Below, piece by piece: positions 9,256 through 19,098 of a DNA stretch of 64,000 nt; within the stretch, counting starts at the first letter, position 1, and each line of letters starts with the position of its first letter. This DNA comes from Carbonatibacter sp965199245 (GTDB taxonomy: Bacteria; Pseudomonadota; Alphaproteobacteria; Kiloniellales; Kiloniellaceae). The notes below the pieces were generated by a model. It had not been told where the DNA came from, made no database searches, and saw only the letters and a list, made by a program, of their open reading frames with translations. The stretch spans positions 248,001 through 312,000 of the forward strand of contig CBDAQP010000002.1 in NCBI GenBank assembly GCA_965199245.1. Direction: 5' to 3'. The position numbers and the translations under genes were made by a program.

Positions 9256-11358
9256 TCAGGAGTCTTCCAGGTCTTCGCCTGTTTCCTGGTCAACGCGTTT
9301 CATCGATAGCTTGACCTTGCCGCGCTCCATGCCGATGCACTTGACCTTGACTTCATCGCCCTCGTTGACGACGTCGGTGACTTTGGGAACACGGCGGTTT
9401 TCGAGTTCAGAGATATGAACCAGACCATCGCGCGCACCCATGAAGTTGACGAAGGCTCCAAAATCGACAACGCGGACGACCTTTCCGGTGTAGATCACAC
9501 CAATTTCAGGCTCTGCGACGATTGATTTAATCCAGTTGACGGCCGCCTCTGATTGGTCGGCATCCACAGCGGCAACCTTGATCGTGCCGTCGTCCTCGAT
9601 GTCAATCTTTGCCCCCGTTGTTTCAGTGATTTCACGGATGACTTTGCCCCCCGTTCCAATCACTTCACGGATTTTGTCCGCAGGAATGCTGAAGGTTGTA
9701 ATCCGTGGCGCGTGACCGGACACGGACTCGCGACTACCTGTCAGGGCTTTACTCATCTCACCGAGGATGTGCAACCGCCCTGCGCGGGCCTGGTCGAGGG
9801 CTTTTTCCATAATTTCTTTGGTAATCGAGGTGATCTTAATATCCATCTGGAGAGCCGTGATACCCTGATCGGTTCCGGCAACCTTAAAATCCATATCGCC
9901 CAGATGATCTTCATCGCCCAGAATATCAGACAGAATTGCAAAGCGATCACCGTCTTTGATCAGTCCCATGGCAATCCCCGCCACCGGACGCTCAAGCGGA
10001 ACCCCCGCATCCATCAAGGCCAGGGACGACCCGCAGACTGTGGCCATTGATGATGACCCATTTGACTCGGTGACTTCGGAAACAACGCGCACGGTATAAG
10101 GGAAGTTATCCGCCTTTGGCATCTGGGGATGTACGGATCGCCAGGCGAGTTTTCCATGACCAATTTCACGCCGCCCGGGGGAACCCATGCGTCCAGCTTC
10201 TCCCACAGAATAGGGCGGGAAGTTATAGTGCAACATAAAGCGTTCGCGATAGCTGCCCTCTAACAGATCAATAATCTGTTCGTCCTGTCTCGTTCCCAGT
10301 GTCGTTGTCACCAGAGCCTGGGTTTCCCCACGGGTGAAGAGAGCAGAGCCATGCGTGAGGGGCAGAATACCAACCTGACAATCAATCGCGCGCACCTGTG
10401 TCGTGTCGCGTCCATCAATCCGCGCCCCCGTGTCCAAAATCTGGCCCCGGACGACGTCGGATTCGAATGTCTTGAACAACCCCCCGGCGAGTGAGGCCTC
10501 GTCATTGTCAAGACCTGCGACAACAGTCGTCTTAACAGCGGCAATTTTCTCCTGACGTGCTTGCTTGACCTGCTCACTGTAAGCCGTAGAGAGTTTGTCA
10601 AGAATACCTGCATCCAACAGTTTCTGGCGCACAACCGCAACCTGAGGATCAGGGTCATCAAGAGTGCGGGGATCCTTCGCGGCCTGCTCCGCCAGATCAA
10701 TAATTGCGTCGATGACCGCCGCAGACTGTTGATGCCCGAAATTGACCGCACCAAGCATGACCTCTTCGGAGAGTTCGCGCGCTTCTGACTCAACCATCAG
10801 GACACCTTCGCTGGTGCCAGCGACAACCAAATCGAGATCAAGATCACTATAGTCACTCATACGCGGATTGAGGATATAGGCACCGTCCTGATAACCCACA
10901 CGGCATCCCGCGATGGGGCCGAGGAATGGCAGGCCGGAAAGTGTCAGGGCGGCAGAAGCCCCGATCATCGCCACCACATCGGGGTCATTTTCCAAATCAT
11001 GGCTGACAACCGTACAGATGACTTGTGTTTCACAGAGATAACCATCGGCAAAGAGAGGACGAATAGGGCGGTCAATCAGGCGGGAAACCAGTGTTTCCTT
11101 TTCAGAAGGACGGCCTTCGCGTTTGAAAAATCCGCCGGGAATCTTGCCTGCGGCATAGGCTTTTTCCTGGTAGTTGACTGTGAGGGGGAAAAAGTCCTGT
11201 CCCGGTTTGGCGGATTTTGCACCGACAACGGTACAGAGCACAGAGGTCTCCCCATAAGATGCCAAAACCGCACCATCGGCCTGGCGGGCGATGCGGCCTG
11301 TTTCCAGTTTGAGGGGACGTCCTCCCCATTCGATTTCAGTGGTCGCAAGATCAAACAT
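9256..11358 (-). CDS. pnp: Polyribonucleotide nucleotidyltransferase (PNPase)
   Basis: Phosphorolytic 3'-5' exoribonuclease of the degradosome, 700 residues. In order: RNase PH domain 1 (KLETGRIARQADGAVLASYG), helical domain, RNase PH domain 2 (GTRQDEQIIDLLEG ... MLHYNFPPYSVGE), KH domain (GTGGKVIREITETTGAKIDI) and S1 domain (GVIYTGKVVRVVDFGAFVNF) with an acidic tail. Full length. It lies downstream of rpsO on the same strand, the widespread rpsO-pnp order, with a terminator hairpin between them. Confidence 0.98.
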   Translation of the reverse strand: MFDLATTEIEWGGRPLKLETGRIARQADGAVLASYGETSVLCTVVGAKSAKPGQDFFPLTVNYQEKAYAAGKIPGGFFKREGRPSEKETLVSRLIDRPIRPLFADGYLCETQVICTVVSHDLENDPDVVAMIGASAALTLSGLPFLGPIAGCRVGYQDGAYILNPRMSDYSDLDLDLVVAGTSEGVLMVESEARELSEEVMLGAVNFGHQQSAAVIDAIIDLAEQAAKDPRTLDDPDPQVAVVRQKLLDAGILDKLSTAYSEQVKQARQEKIAAVKTTVVAGLDNDEASLAGGLFKTFESDVVRGQILDTGARIDGRDTTQVRAIDCQVGILPLTHGSALFTRGETQALVTTTLGTRQDEQIIDLLEGSYRERFMLHYNFPPYSVGEAGRMGSPGRREIGHGKLAWRSVHPQMPKADNFPYTVRVVSEVTESNGSSSMATVCGSSLALMDAGVPLERPVAGIAMGLIKDGDRFAILSDILGDEDHLGDMDFKVAGTDQGITALQMDIKITSITKEIMEKALDQARAGRLHILGEMSKALTGSRESVSGHAPRITTFSIPADKIREVIGTGGKVIREITETTGAKIDIEDDGTIKVAAVDADQSEAAVNWIKSIVAEPEIGVIYTGKVVRVVDFGAFVNFMGARDGLVHISELENRRVPKVTDVVNEGDEVKVKCIGMERGKVKLSMKRVDQETGEDLEDS

Positions 11359-11574
11359 TTTTTGCCTTTCATAAGAGGGGCTGGGTGTTTGCGTCGGACC
11401 TACGCGAAGTGCCGTAAAAACAACACCTCGCGCAGGGCCGACTGTGACAGGGCGGCCTCCAGCCCGTGAAGAGAAGCGGCCCTCTGCTGTGATGGTCGAA
11501 CCACCACAACCTGTTATCTCATAAAGTGGCCTCCGGCTAAAGGAGAAACAACAGGTGAGCGACCCCTCAAAAGT

Positions 11575-11608
11575 AAAAATAAACGCCCGGCCTTTTCATG
11601 ACCGGGCG
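11575..11608 (-). terminator. Terminator/processing hairpin after rpsO
   Basis: Minus-strand stem CGCCCGG...CCGGGCG with an 11-base loop, followed by a T-rich run. It lies between rpsO and pnp, where a leaky terminator is common. Confidence 0.75.
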
Positions 11609-11643
11609 TCACACAAAAAAAGACGCGCAGATTTAAAAAAATC

Positions 11644-11913
11644 CTAGCGGCGCAGACCAAGCCTTTCGATCAGGGTTTGATAGCGTACCCGGTCTTTTTT
11701 CTTGAGATAGTCAAGCAGACTGCGGCGTTGTCCGACCATAATCAGCAGGCCACGCCGTGAATGGAAGTCTTTTTTGTGGGTTTTCAGGTGTTCTGTCAGA
11801 TTAGAAATCCGCTCACTCAAAACAGCGACCTGGACTTCTGGAGAGCCTGTGTCACCTTCACACGTTGCGAACTCGTCAATGAGTTCGGCTTTACGCTCAG
11901 CCGTAATCGACAT
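11644..11913 (-). CDS. rpsO: 30S ribosomal protein S15
   Basis: 89 residues, the standard length. It carries the S15 core (TGSPEVQVAVLSERISNLTEHL, then HKKDFHSRRGLLIMVGQRR) and the usual ending YQTLIERLGLR. Binds 16S rRNA early in 30S assembly. It lies 37 bases downstream of truB, as in many proteobacteria. Confidence 0.98.
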   Translation of the reverse strand: MSITAERKAELIDEFATCEGDTGSPEVQVAVLSERISNLTEHLKTHKKDFHSRRGLLIMVGQRRSLLDYLKKKDRVRYQTLIERLGLRR

Positions 11914-11950
11914 CGCATTTTCCCTTCACAATTAAAGATACCAGCAGGTA

Positions 11951-12889
11951 TCAGAGGTTCAAAACACGCACGGGGCACAAAAGAGGGCCATCGAATCGAC
12001 AAAGCGCAATCGCCTGTGCATTTTGCGTTGCCAAAATAATTTGCCCATTGCCCGCGTCTGTGCAGATGGCTTCCATCCGTGACGACCCGGGCAGAACCTT
12101 GCGCCCAAGGCGCAGATCCCTTGCCTCCGTTTCAGACAAAGCCAGCACCGGGATGTCGTCCAGTGCGGCTGTGACCGGGTGCAGAAACTGATGAAACCAC
12201 ACCCCGTCAGCGGAGTTATGACCTATTTTCTCCAAAGACTCCAGAGAAATCGCCTGTGACAGGTCAAAAGGGCCAACGCGCCGTCGGCGCAGGGCCACAA
12301 TATGGGCCAAAGTCCCAAGCCGATAGCCCAAATCCCGCGCCAAAGACCGCACATAGGTTCCCTTGCCACAGTCCACCGTGAAATGGGCAATATCAGGGCC
12401 GTCCAACCCGACAAATTCGAGTCTGTCAATGACAACATGGCGGGTGGCGAGTTCAAAGTCCTGATTGTTACGGGCCAGATCACAGGCCCGCCGCCCTTCG
12501 ATCTTGAGAGCAGAAAAACGCGGCGGCATTTGTTCAATCGTACCCAGAAAATCGGGAAGAACCGCGCGAATCGATTCGTCGTCCGGGCGGTGATCTGTCG
12601 TGCGAACGACCTGCGCTTCACTGTCACAGGACTCGGTTTCCTGTCCCCAGCGCACAGAAAAAGAGTAGCTTTTGCGCCCATCCATCGCGTAGGAAACTGT
12701 CTTGGTCGCCTCCCCAAACGCAAGCGGCAATATCCCTGTCGCGAGGGGGTCAAGCGTCCCGCCGTGTCCCACTTTACGCGCATTCAGAAGCCACCTGACC
12801 TTTGCGACAACCTGCGCAGAGGTCAGCCCCGCCGGCTTGTCAATTACCATCCAGCCGTGAACCGGGTTGCCTTTTTGACGACGCGCCAT
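11951..12889 (-). CDS. truB: tRNA pseudouridine(55) synthase
   Basis: 312 residues. The catalytic motif GGTLDPLATG puts the nucleophilic aspartate at residue 47. KSYSFSVRWGQETES and CGKGTYVRSLARDLG are also typical. The C-terminal ~70 residues form a PUA-like RNA-binding extension. Makes Psi55 in the T-loop of tRNAs. It begins 13 bases after the rbfA stop in the nusA-infB operon. Confidence 0.97.
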   Translation of the reverse strand: MARRQKGNPVHGWMVIDKPAGLTSAQVVAKVRWLLNARKVGHGGTLDPLATGILPLAFGEATKTVSYAMDGRKSYSFSVRWGQETESCDSEAQVVRTTDHRPDDESIRAVLPDFLGTIEQMPPRFSALKIEGRRACDLARNNQDFELATRHVVIDRLEFVGLDGPDIAHFTVDCGKGTYVRSLARDLGYRLGTLAHIVALRRRRVGPFDLSQAISLESLEKIGHNSADGVWFHQFLHPVTAALDDIPVLALSETEARDLRLGRKVLPGSSRMEAICTDAGNGQIILATQNAQAIALCRFDGPLLCPVRVLNL

Positions 12890-12902
12890 AATAAAAATGC
12901 AA

Positions 12903-13331
12903 TCACAAGCCTATGACTGGCCCGGACTCGTCATCCGATAAGTCCCGTGCGACCTGATCGGAATGCAGTATCCGGTTGATCTTTTCTGCTTCGTCAAAGG
13001 AAAAATCCTGCATAAAGTTCAGTCGCGGGACAGTCCGTAAAACCAGACGTGTAGAGAGTTCGCGACGAAAATAGGCCCGAGCCTTGTTGAGAACCTTTAC
13101 GATCAGGGGAATATCATGCCCCCCCCCCAGGGGAACAACAAATGCCGTTGCATTTTTTAAATCCGGGCTGATACGCACCTCTGTCACCGTCACAGACAGG
13201 TCGTAAAGCACCGGATCATTGAGCCGATGGTGGGGTAGAATTTCACTGAGTGCATGTCGCACTGCTTCCCCCACACGCAATTGACGCTGGGTGGGGGGCT
13301 GACCGTTTCTCTGACCTGATTTCCGTGACAT
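12903..13331 (-). CDS. rbfA: 30S ribosome-binding factor A
   Basis: 142 residues from ATG 13331 (MSRKSGQRNGQPPTQRQLRVGE). The frame is open further upstream but overlaps infB. The KH-type fold is indicated by VTVTEVRISPDLKNATAFV and by RLNFMQDFSFDEAEKINRIL. Assists 16S 5'-end maturation and cold adaptation. A run of ten G residues on the coding strand (complement of 13119-13128) encodes the Gly-Gly-Gly stretch and is a potential slippage site. Confidence 0.94.
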   Translation of the reverse strand: MSRKSGQRNGQPPTQRQLRVGEAVRHALSEILPHHRLNDPVLYDLSVTVTEVRISPDLKNATAFVVPLGGGHDIPLIVKVLNKARAYFRRELSTRLVLRTVPRLNFMQDFSFDEAEKINRILHSDQVARDLSDDESGPVIGL

Positions 13332-13339
13332 GTCGCGTT

Positions 13340-16015
13340 CTAGAGTGTGCGCGCGATTTCTTCGACCAGATAGCATTCGATCTGGTCACCGGATTGAATA
13401 TCGGAATAATTTTCAAAGGCCATCCCGCATTCATACCCTTCGCGCACTTCCTTGACCTCGTCCTTAAAGCGACGCAGTGTCTTGAGTGTTCCGTCGTGAA
13501 TGACGACATTATCACGCAACAGGCGCACCTTTGCCCCGCGTTGAACAATACCATCTGTGACCATACAGCCCGCGACCTTGCCGACCCTGGAATTTTTGAA
13601 GATTTCGCGAATTTCGGCGTAGCCGAGGAATTTTTCCTTCTGTTCCGGTTCCAACAGGCCGGACATTGCGGCCTTGACATCATCAACAACGTTGTAGATG
13701 ACGGAGTAGTAGCGAATATCGACCTTTTCCTGACGGGCCAGGTTCCGCGCCTGCGGATTCGCCCGTACATTAAAGGCTAAAACCAAAGCACCTGTCGAAT
13801 TGGCAAGGGTAATATCCGATTCATTCAAGGCTCCCACGCCGGAATGGAGAACAGTGACCTTGACCTCGTCCGTAGCCAGTTTTTCAAGGCTGGTGGCGAT
13901 GGCTTCCATCGAGCCGTGGACGTCGGCCTTGATGACAACGGGCAGTTCCTCAACAGAGCCATCCTTTAACCGGGCCAGCATCTGTTCCAGTGTTCCCCGG
14001 CTGGATTTTGCAATCTCCAGCTCTTTGGCCCGTTGCTGGCGGAAATCGGAAATGGTGCGGGCCTTTGACTCGCCCTCATCAACAACGATGAAGTCCTCGC
14101 CAGCCTTGGGCACACCATTGAGGCCCAGAACCTCGACAGGCTGGGACGGTCCCGCCGTGCTCACTTTCTGTCCGCGTTCATTGACCATTGCGCGCACACG
14201 GCCCCATTCGGTTCCCGTGACAAAAACATCACCAACGCGCAGGGTTCCCTTTTGAACCAGAACAGATGCCAGAGCCCCCCGTCCTTTGTCCAGTTTCGAT
14301 TCAACCACAGTCCCGACCGCAGAACGCTCAGGATTGGCTTTGAGTTCCAAAAACTCTGATTGCAGAAGAATCGCTTCTTCGAGTTTGTCAAGTCCCTGGC
14401 GCGTTTTGGCAGAAACCTCAATCGCCAGAACATCACCGCCCATTTCTTCGACAATCAATTCATGTTGCAAGAGCTCTTGCTTGACCCGTCCCGGGTCAGC
14501 GTCGGGTTTATCACATTTGTTAATGGCGACAATGATCGGCACAGAGGCGGCCTTTGCGTGGCTTATGGCTTCGACTGTTTGTTCCATAATCCCGTCATCA
14601 GCGGCAACGACCAGGATAACAATGTCTGTGACGTTGGCCCCGCGCAAGCGCATTTCCGTAAAAGCCGCGTGACCGGGTGTATCCAAAAAGGCAATGGGTT
14701 CCCCGGAACCGAGCCGCACCTGATAGGCCCCGATATGCTGGGTAATACCGCCTGCTTCGCCCGAAGCAACATCCGCAGAGCGGATCGCATCCAACAGCGA
14801 TGTCTTGCCATGATCGACATGCCCCATGACTGTCACAACAGGTGCGCGCGGGCGCAGTTGATCGGTTGTATCATCATCGGAAACCAGCACGTCCTCGATG
14901 TCGGCATCGGTGACACGTTTGACGGTGTGACCAAATTCACCAATGACCAACTCCGCCGTATCCGCATCAATAATTTGATTGATCGTTGTCATCACGCCCA
15001 TTTTCATCAGGCATTTAATGACCTCTGTGCCCCGTTCCGCCATCCGGTTGGCGAGTTCCTGAACCGTGATGGTTTCCGGCAGGGTGACGTCGCGCACGAC
15101 GCGACCGCCGTCGCGACCACCCCCGACGCTTCCACCGCGCTCCTGTGCCTTTTGTTTTTCGCGCTGACGTTTGACAGAGGCCAGCGACCGTTGCCGTGCG
15201 CCCCTGTCTTCGTCAAGAGCGTCTGCAATCGACAGTTTGCCCCGTCGTCGCGCAGGCTCCGCAGAGGGTTTCGTCGTTTGTTTGACCTGAAAGTTATTTT
15301 TCTTTTGCTTGACGCGCCCGCCAAGGCTGTTCGCCAACATTTCCTCAACAGAAGTGGGTTCGCTCTTTCCGCGCGTATCGCGCGCAACAGCGACAGGGTC
15401 TTCACCCCGTTCACGCCGCCGCCGCGCATCAGCCGTCGCCCGGGCCAGATCAACGGCTTCGCGTTCGTCTTTCTGGCGGGTGGAGCGGGCCACAGAAACG
15501 CGGTGTTCTTCTTCCTCCATTTCGCGCTGTTCGCGCTCTTCGCGTTCGCGTTCACGCACGGTCTGCGCGTCGCAACGAACGCGTTCCTCTGCCGCGCGTG
15601 CGGCGCGGGCTTGTTCTTCAACCTGTTGCTGTTCTTCGAGGATTTTTCTTTCCTCGTCTTCCTTTCGGGCGGCTTCAAGAACCTGCAAACGCTTTTCGCG
15701 CTCGGCATCAGTCAAAATATCCTGACCGGATGGCTTTTGCCCGGATCGCCGCTCGGGATTTTTTACCTTGGCAGGGGTTGGTTTTTTCTGCTCTGTCGCC
15801 GCAGGTGTCACGGAGGAGACGGCCTTCATCCGGCCAGCCTCATTGCGTTCAAAGGTGCGACTGCGCCTGACTTCGACAGTGACAGCCTTTTTTCGACCGT
15901 GACTGAAGCTCTGATGAACCTGGCCTGTTTCCACTGTCTTTTTCAATTCCAGTGTATTGGGGCTTTTCAGTTTCAGCGGCTTCTTGCCGCCTGTTTTTTC
16001 GTTATCTGATGTCAT
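13340..16015 (-). CDS. infB: Translation initiation factor IF-2
   Basis: 891 residues from ATG 16015 (MTSDNEKTGGKKPLKLKSP); GTG 16027 is an alternative. The N-terminal ~290 residues are highly charged and helical (rich in Glu/Arg/Lys/Gln), then come the IF2N domain and the GTPase domain. Its G1 motif GHVDHGKTS is near residue 395, with DTPGHAAF (G3) and NKCDKPDAD (G4). Domain II and the C-terminal fMet-tRNA-binding domain follow. Part of the charged N-terminal region (about residues 38-150; DNA 15567-15901) is duplicated in the zorA gene at 61123-61478. Confidence 0.98.
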   Translation of the reverse strand: MTSDNEKTGGKKPLKLKSPNTLELKKTVETGQVHQSFSHGRKKAVTVEVRRSRTFERNEAGRMKAVSSVTPAATEQKKPTPAKVKNPERRSGQKPSGQDILTDAEREKRLQVLEAARKEDEERKILEEQQQVEEQARAARAAEERVRCDAQTVREREREEREQREMEEEEHRVSVARSTRQKDEREAVDLARATADARRRRERGEDPVAVARDTRGKSEPTSVEEMLANSLGGRVKQKKNNFQVKQTTKPSAEPARRRGKLSIADALDEDRGARQRSLASVKRQREKQKAQERGGSVGGGRDGGRVVRDVTLPETITVQELANRMAERGTEVIKCLMKMGVMTTINQIIDADTAELVIGEFGHTVKRVTDADIEDVLVSDDDTTDQLRPRAPVVTVMGHVDHGKTSLLDAIRSADVASGEAGGITQHIGAYQVRLGSGEPIAFLDTPGHAAFTEMRLRGANVTDIVILVVAADDGIMEQTVEAISHAKAASVPIIVAINKCDKPDADPGRVKQELLQHELIVEEMGGDVLAIEVSAKTRQGLDKLEEAILLQSEFLELKANPERSAVGTVVESKLDKGRGALASVLVQKGTLRVGDVFVTGTEWGRVRAMVNERGQKVSTAGPSQPVEVLGLNGVPKAGEDFIVVDEGESKARTISDFRQQRAKELEIAKSSRGTLEQMLARLKDGSVEELPVVIKADVHGSMEAIATSLEKLATDEVKVTVLHSGVGALNESDITLANSTGALVLAFNVRANPQARNLARQEKVDIRYYSVIYNVVDDVKAAMSGLLEPEQKEKFLGYAEIREIFKNSRVGKVAGCMVTDGIVQRGAKVRLLRDNVVIHDGTLKTLRRFKDEVKEVREGYECGMAFENYSDIQSGDQIECYLVEEIARTL
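15567..15901. repeat. infB segment duplicated at the 3' end of zorA (copy 1)
   Basis: These 335 bp match 61123-61478 (356 bp) in the same orientation. Outside one 21-bp length difference I count about 13 substitutions, so identity is roughly 95%. The encoded peptides share TPAATEQKKP and SGQKPSGQDILTDAEREKR. This is the original copy inside an intact essential gene. Confidence 0.95.
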
Positions 16016-16019
16016 GTTC

Positions 16020-16670
16020 TCAGGCACTCACTTTTTCTGTTCCCGCATCCCGCAACTCTGCGCGCAAGGCCGACAATCGCGCAACATCGACAGCAAAGGC
16101 ATCGGCAAGCCGCCCCGACCGTAAGGCAACATGAACCCATGCCTCCCGCCCCATAGCGCGACCCAGTTGCCGCGCTGTGAAAAGTTCAACAGTTACCGGA
16201 CAGGTTCCCGTTGCCCGCCCAAGCCCCTGTAATTTGCCCTTGCCATCCGCCGCCGCATCACAGGCCTGAAGCAACAGGCCCGCCTCACCCGACGAGAGCC
16301 AGCTTTTGACCTTTTCAAAGCCGGCCGTCAACTGCCCCGCCCGCCGCGCCAGTCCCAGAAGATCAAGACAGCGACGTTCCAAAAGACGTTCAACCTGCGT
16401 GATGAGATCATCGGGAATACGCACAGGCTGTCGGGCCGCACGGGCAAAGAAATTTTTGCGACAGGCTTTCTCTAACACATTTCGGCTTGGAAACAACCAA
16501 ATTCCGCGCCCGTGGAGTTTTCCGGCCACATCAGGCAAAACCACCTGATCCGGGCCGACCACAAAGCGTAATAGTTTCGCCCGGGGCAAAATCTGACCCG
16601 TGACAATACAGCGACGCAGAGGCCCGTTTGCCTCGCGATCTTTCGATGCAAAGACCTGATCCGCGTTCAT
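16020..16670 (-). CDS. YlxR-type RNA-binding protein (DUF448 plus L7Ae-like domain)
   Basis: 216 residues from ATG 16670, which has AAAGG seven bases upstream; ATG 16688 is an alternative. The N-terminal DUF448/YlxR domain has RRCIVTGQ and GRGIWLFPSR. The C-terminal part (LDLLGLARRAGQLTAGFEKV) resembles the L7Ae/YlxQ RNA-binding fold, a fusion common in Alphaproteobacteria. It sits between nusA and infB, the standard place, and is likely a nucleic-acid-binding partner of the transcription-translation machinery. Confidence 0.92.
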   Translation of the reverse strand: MNADQVFASKDREANGPLRRCIVTGQILPRAKLLRFVVGPDQVVLPDVAGKLHGRGIWLFPSRNVLEKACRKNFFARAARQPVRIPDDLITQVERLLERRCLDLLGLARRAGQLTAGFEKVKSWLSSGEAGLLLQACDAAADGKGKLQGLGRATGTCPVTVELFTARQLGRAMGREAWVHVALRSGRLADAFAVDVARLSALRAELRDAGTEKVSA

Positions 16671-16705
16671 GTGATTGCCTTTACCCATTGCACCACTTGT
16701 TGCCT

Positions 16706-18274
16706 TTAATCGGCCTCGTTCCCTACTGTGCTGTCTTCATCGACGTCTCCTGCGGTCGCGTCGTCGTCTTCAAACCAGTGTGCGCGCGCCGCCATAATAA
16801 TCGTATTGGCATCTTCGGTATCCGGGGCCAAATCAGGGCCGAGAAGTTCGATCAGCTCATCTGCCGCTAAATCTGCCAGATCATCGCGTGTTTTGATCCC
16901 CTGTTCGCCTAACTTAACGCCCCGTTCGTCCGTGATGCCCTCAATTGCCAGCATCGCATCGTCGAGGCCCAGTTCCTGACGTGCTTCCTCCAACTCGGCT
17001 GCCTTGCTGTCCAAGTGGTCGCGGGCACGGTTGCGAAGCTCACCGGCAACCTCGTCATCAAAACCCTCGATCGAGGCCAATTCATCAACAGGCACAAATC
17101 CCACCTGTTCAATCGAGACAAACCCTTCGGCAACCAAAAGATGCGCAATGACATCATCGACATCCAGAACATCCATAAACAACTGCGAACGTTGGCGCAT
17201 TTCATCCTGACGTCGCCGGCTTTCTTCTTCCTCGGTGAGAATATCAATGTCCCAGGCGGTCAAGATCGAGGCCAAACGAACATTTTGACCCCGTCGCCCA
17301 ATGGCAAGAGAGAGCTGTTCATCAGGGATGACAACCTCGATGCGTCCGGCGTCTTCGTCCAAAACAACCTTGCTGACTTCCGCAGGGGCCAAAGAATTGA
17401 CAACATAGGTTGCAACGTCTTCCGACCAGGGAATGATATCAACCTTTTCCCCCTGTAGCTCCGTGACGATGGCCTGAACACGGCTCCCCCGCAAACCGAC
17501 GCAGGCCCCGACGGGGTCAATCGACGACTCATTGGACAACACCGCGATTTTCGCCCGTGATCCGGGGTCGCGGGCCACGGACTTAATTTCAATCACGCCG
17601 TCATAAATTTCGGGGACTTCCTGTGCGAAGAGCTTTGCCATAAACTGCGGATGGGATCGTGACAGAAAAATCTGTGGCCCGCGTTGTTCCTCGCGCACGT
17701 CATAGATATAGGCGCGGATACGATCCCCGTTGCGGTAGTTTTCACGCGGCAGGGTTTCATCACGCCGCATAATGGCTTCTGCCCCCCCCAGATCAACAGT
17801 GACATTGCCAAATTCGCTCCGTTTGACAACGCCGTTGATAATGTCACCCACACGGTCTTTGAATTCTTCGAACTGGTGTCCGCGTTCGGCTTCGCGGACT
17901 TTTTGCACAATGACCTGTTTTGCCGATTGCGCCGCAATACGCCCCAGATCAATGGGCGGGAGTTCTTCTTTTTTAAAGTCACCGGGTTGGAGGTTGTCTT
18001 CGAACCAACGCACCCGCGCGTCCTTGAACAACATCTGGGTAAATTCATTTTCAACCTGTTCCACGACCTCTGTATAGCGATGGAGTTTGACCTCGCCTGT
18101 CTTGCGGTCAATGGTGGCGCGAATGTCATGTTCATGACCATATTTCGCCCGCCCCGCGCGGGAAATCGCCTGTTCCATTGCTTCCAACACTTCGCCGTGG
18201 CTGATTGCTTTTTCACGCGCAACAGCCTCTGCAACTTGCAACAGTTCCGTCCGATAAAGAGCAGTGGTGTCCAT
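16706..18274 (-). CDS. nusA: Transcription termination/antitermination protein NusA
   Basis: 522 residues from ATG 18274 (MDTTALYRTELLQVAEAVA); the frame continues upstream without family similarity. In order: NusA N-terminal RNA polymerase-binding domain (~1-125), S1 domain (~130-200, GDIINGVVKRSEFGNVTVDL), two KH domains (~225-345, ACVGLRGSRVQAIVTEL and SLAIGRRGQNVRLAS), two helix-hairpin-helix repeats and an acidic C-terminus. The operon is rimP-nusA-ylxR-infB-rbfA-truB. Confidence 0.97.
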   Translation of the reverse strand: MDTTALYRTELLQVAEAVAREKAISHGEVLEAMEQAISRAGRAKYGHEHDIRATIDRKTGEVKLHRYTEVVEQVENEFTQMLFKDARVRWFEDNLQPGDFKKEELPPIDLGRIAAQSAKQVIVQKVREAERGHQFEEFKDRVGDIINGVVKRSEFGNVTVDLGGAEAIMRRDETLPRENYRNGDRIRAYIYDVREEQRGPQIFLSRSHPQFMAKLFAQEVPEIYDGVIEIKSVARDPGSRAKIAVLSNESSIDPVGACVGLRGSRVQAIVTELQGEKVDIIPWSEDVATYVVNSLAPAEVSKVVLDEDAGRIEVVIPDEQLSLAIGRRGQNVRLASILTAWDIDILTEEEESRRRQDEMRQRSQLFMDVLDVDDVIAHLLVAEGFVSIEQVGFVPVDELASIEGFDDEVAGELRNRARDHLDSKAAELEEARQELGLDDAMLAIEGITDERGVKLGEQGIKTRDDLADLAADELIELLGPDLAPDTEDANTIIMAARAHWFEDDDATAGDVDEDSTVGNEAD

Positions 18275-18367
18275 TTTTACAGATTCCTTATCACATTTAA
18301 GCGTCTCTAGACTGTTAGCCTCAACCGTATCAACCCGTACTCGCCCACCCGGGGGCACCCCATAACC

Positions 18368-18901
18368 TTAAACCGGGCGCGTTGCCGCCATCAGATCATC
18401 CGTCAAAACCAGTTTTGCCTTGACCACATCATGAAAGGATAGACGTGCGTCTGTGTCCTCGTCCAGTTCGAGACAGATGGACTCATCAACCACCCCCAGA
18501 ATACGTCCGCGAAAACGCCGCCGCCCCTCAACAGGAACCGCCAGCTCAACCCGGGCGTGAAACCCGGCAAAGCGATGGTAGTCCCGCAATCGGGTCAAGG
18601 GTCGATCCACACCCGCAGAGCTGACCTCCAGTGCATAATGCCCTGCAATGGGGTCTTCGACATCAAGGATCACCTCTGCCGCACGGCTGACATCTGCACA
18701 GTCATCAACAGACATCAAGCCATCTGACAAACGCTCTGCCATAATCTGGAGCACCTGGCGATCTCCCTGACCGGACAGGCTCACACGCACAATCCGATAG
18801 CCCATTGCCGCAAGCGTTGGCGCAATCAGCTGTTCAACCTCTCCCGCCTGTCCTTCGCTGGTTTTGGACAGATCAGGAATTGCCTCAATCGTGGTTTCCA
18901 T
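18368..18901 (-). CDS. rimP: Ribosome maturation factor RimP
   Basis: 177 residues. Family features are EQLIAPTLAAMGYRIVRV, then the ALEVSSAGVDRPLTR segment with the conserved Ser-Pro-Gly-like turn (here SSAG), and a C-terminal SH3-like beta domain (FRGRILGVVDESICLEL). Needed for 30S assembly. First gene of the nusA operon; a terminator for the upstream genes ends 40 bases before it. Confidence 0.95.
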   Translation of the reverse strand: METTIEAIPDLSKTSEGQAGEVEQLIAPTLAAMGYRIVRVSLSGQGDRQVLQIMAERLSDGLMSVDDCADVSRAAEVILDVEDPIAGHYALEVSSAGVDRPLTRLRDYHRFAGFHARVELAVPVEGRRRFRGRILGVVDESICLELDEDTDARLSFHDVVKAKLVLTDDLMAATRPV

Positions 18902-18940
18902 TCTTCCAAGGCTCCGAAAAAAAACACCACACCCCGAGAT

Positions 18941-18972
18941 GACAAAAACAAAAAATGGGCCAGACGGCCCAT
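18941..18972 (-). terminator. Terminator between trmB and rimP
   Basis: Minus-strand stem ATGGGCC / GGCCCAT with a 4-base loop, followed by a run of T residues. It separates the metK-trmB unit from the rimP-nusA operon, so the rimP promoter must lie within the ~40 bases before 18901 or just inside the hairpin. Confidence 0.85.
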
Positions 18973-19098
18973 CCTATCAGACATCGAACGACCGCTCGAT
19001 TCCAGAAAAAAAATCAAACTCATTGCCTTCGTAATAGCAAAAATCAAAGAAGGCAAGATTTTTCCGCTTTTTTCCTGAGGCCCACAAGCGGGCCTTTT

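Noticed and set aside
14360..16009. Long plus-strand open frame opposite infB (549 codons)
   Set aside because: It overlaps the conserved infB gene on the other strand, has no recognisable domain, and is explained by codon bias of infB.
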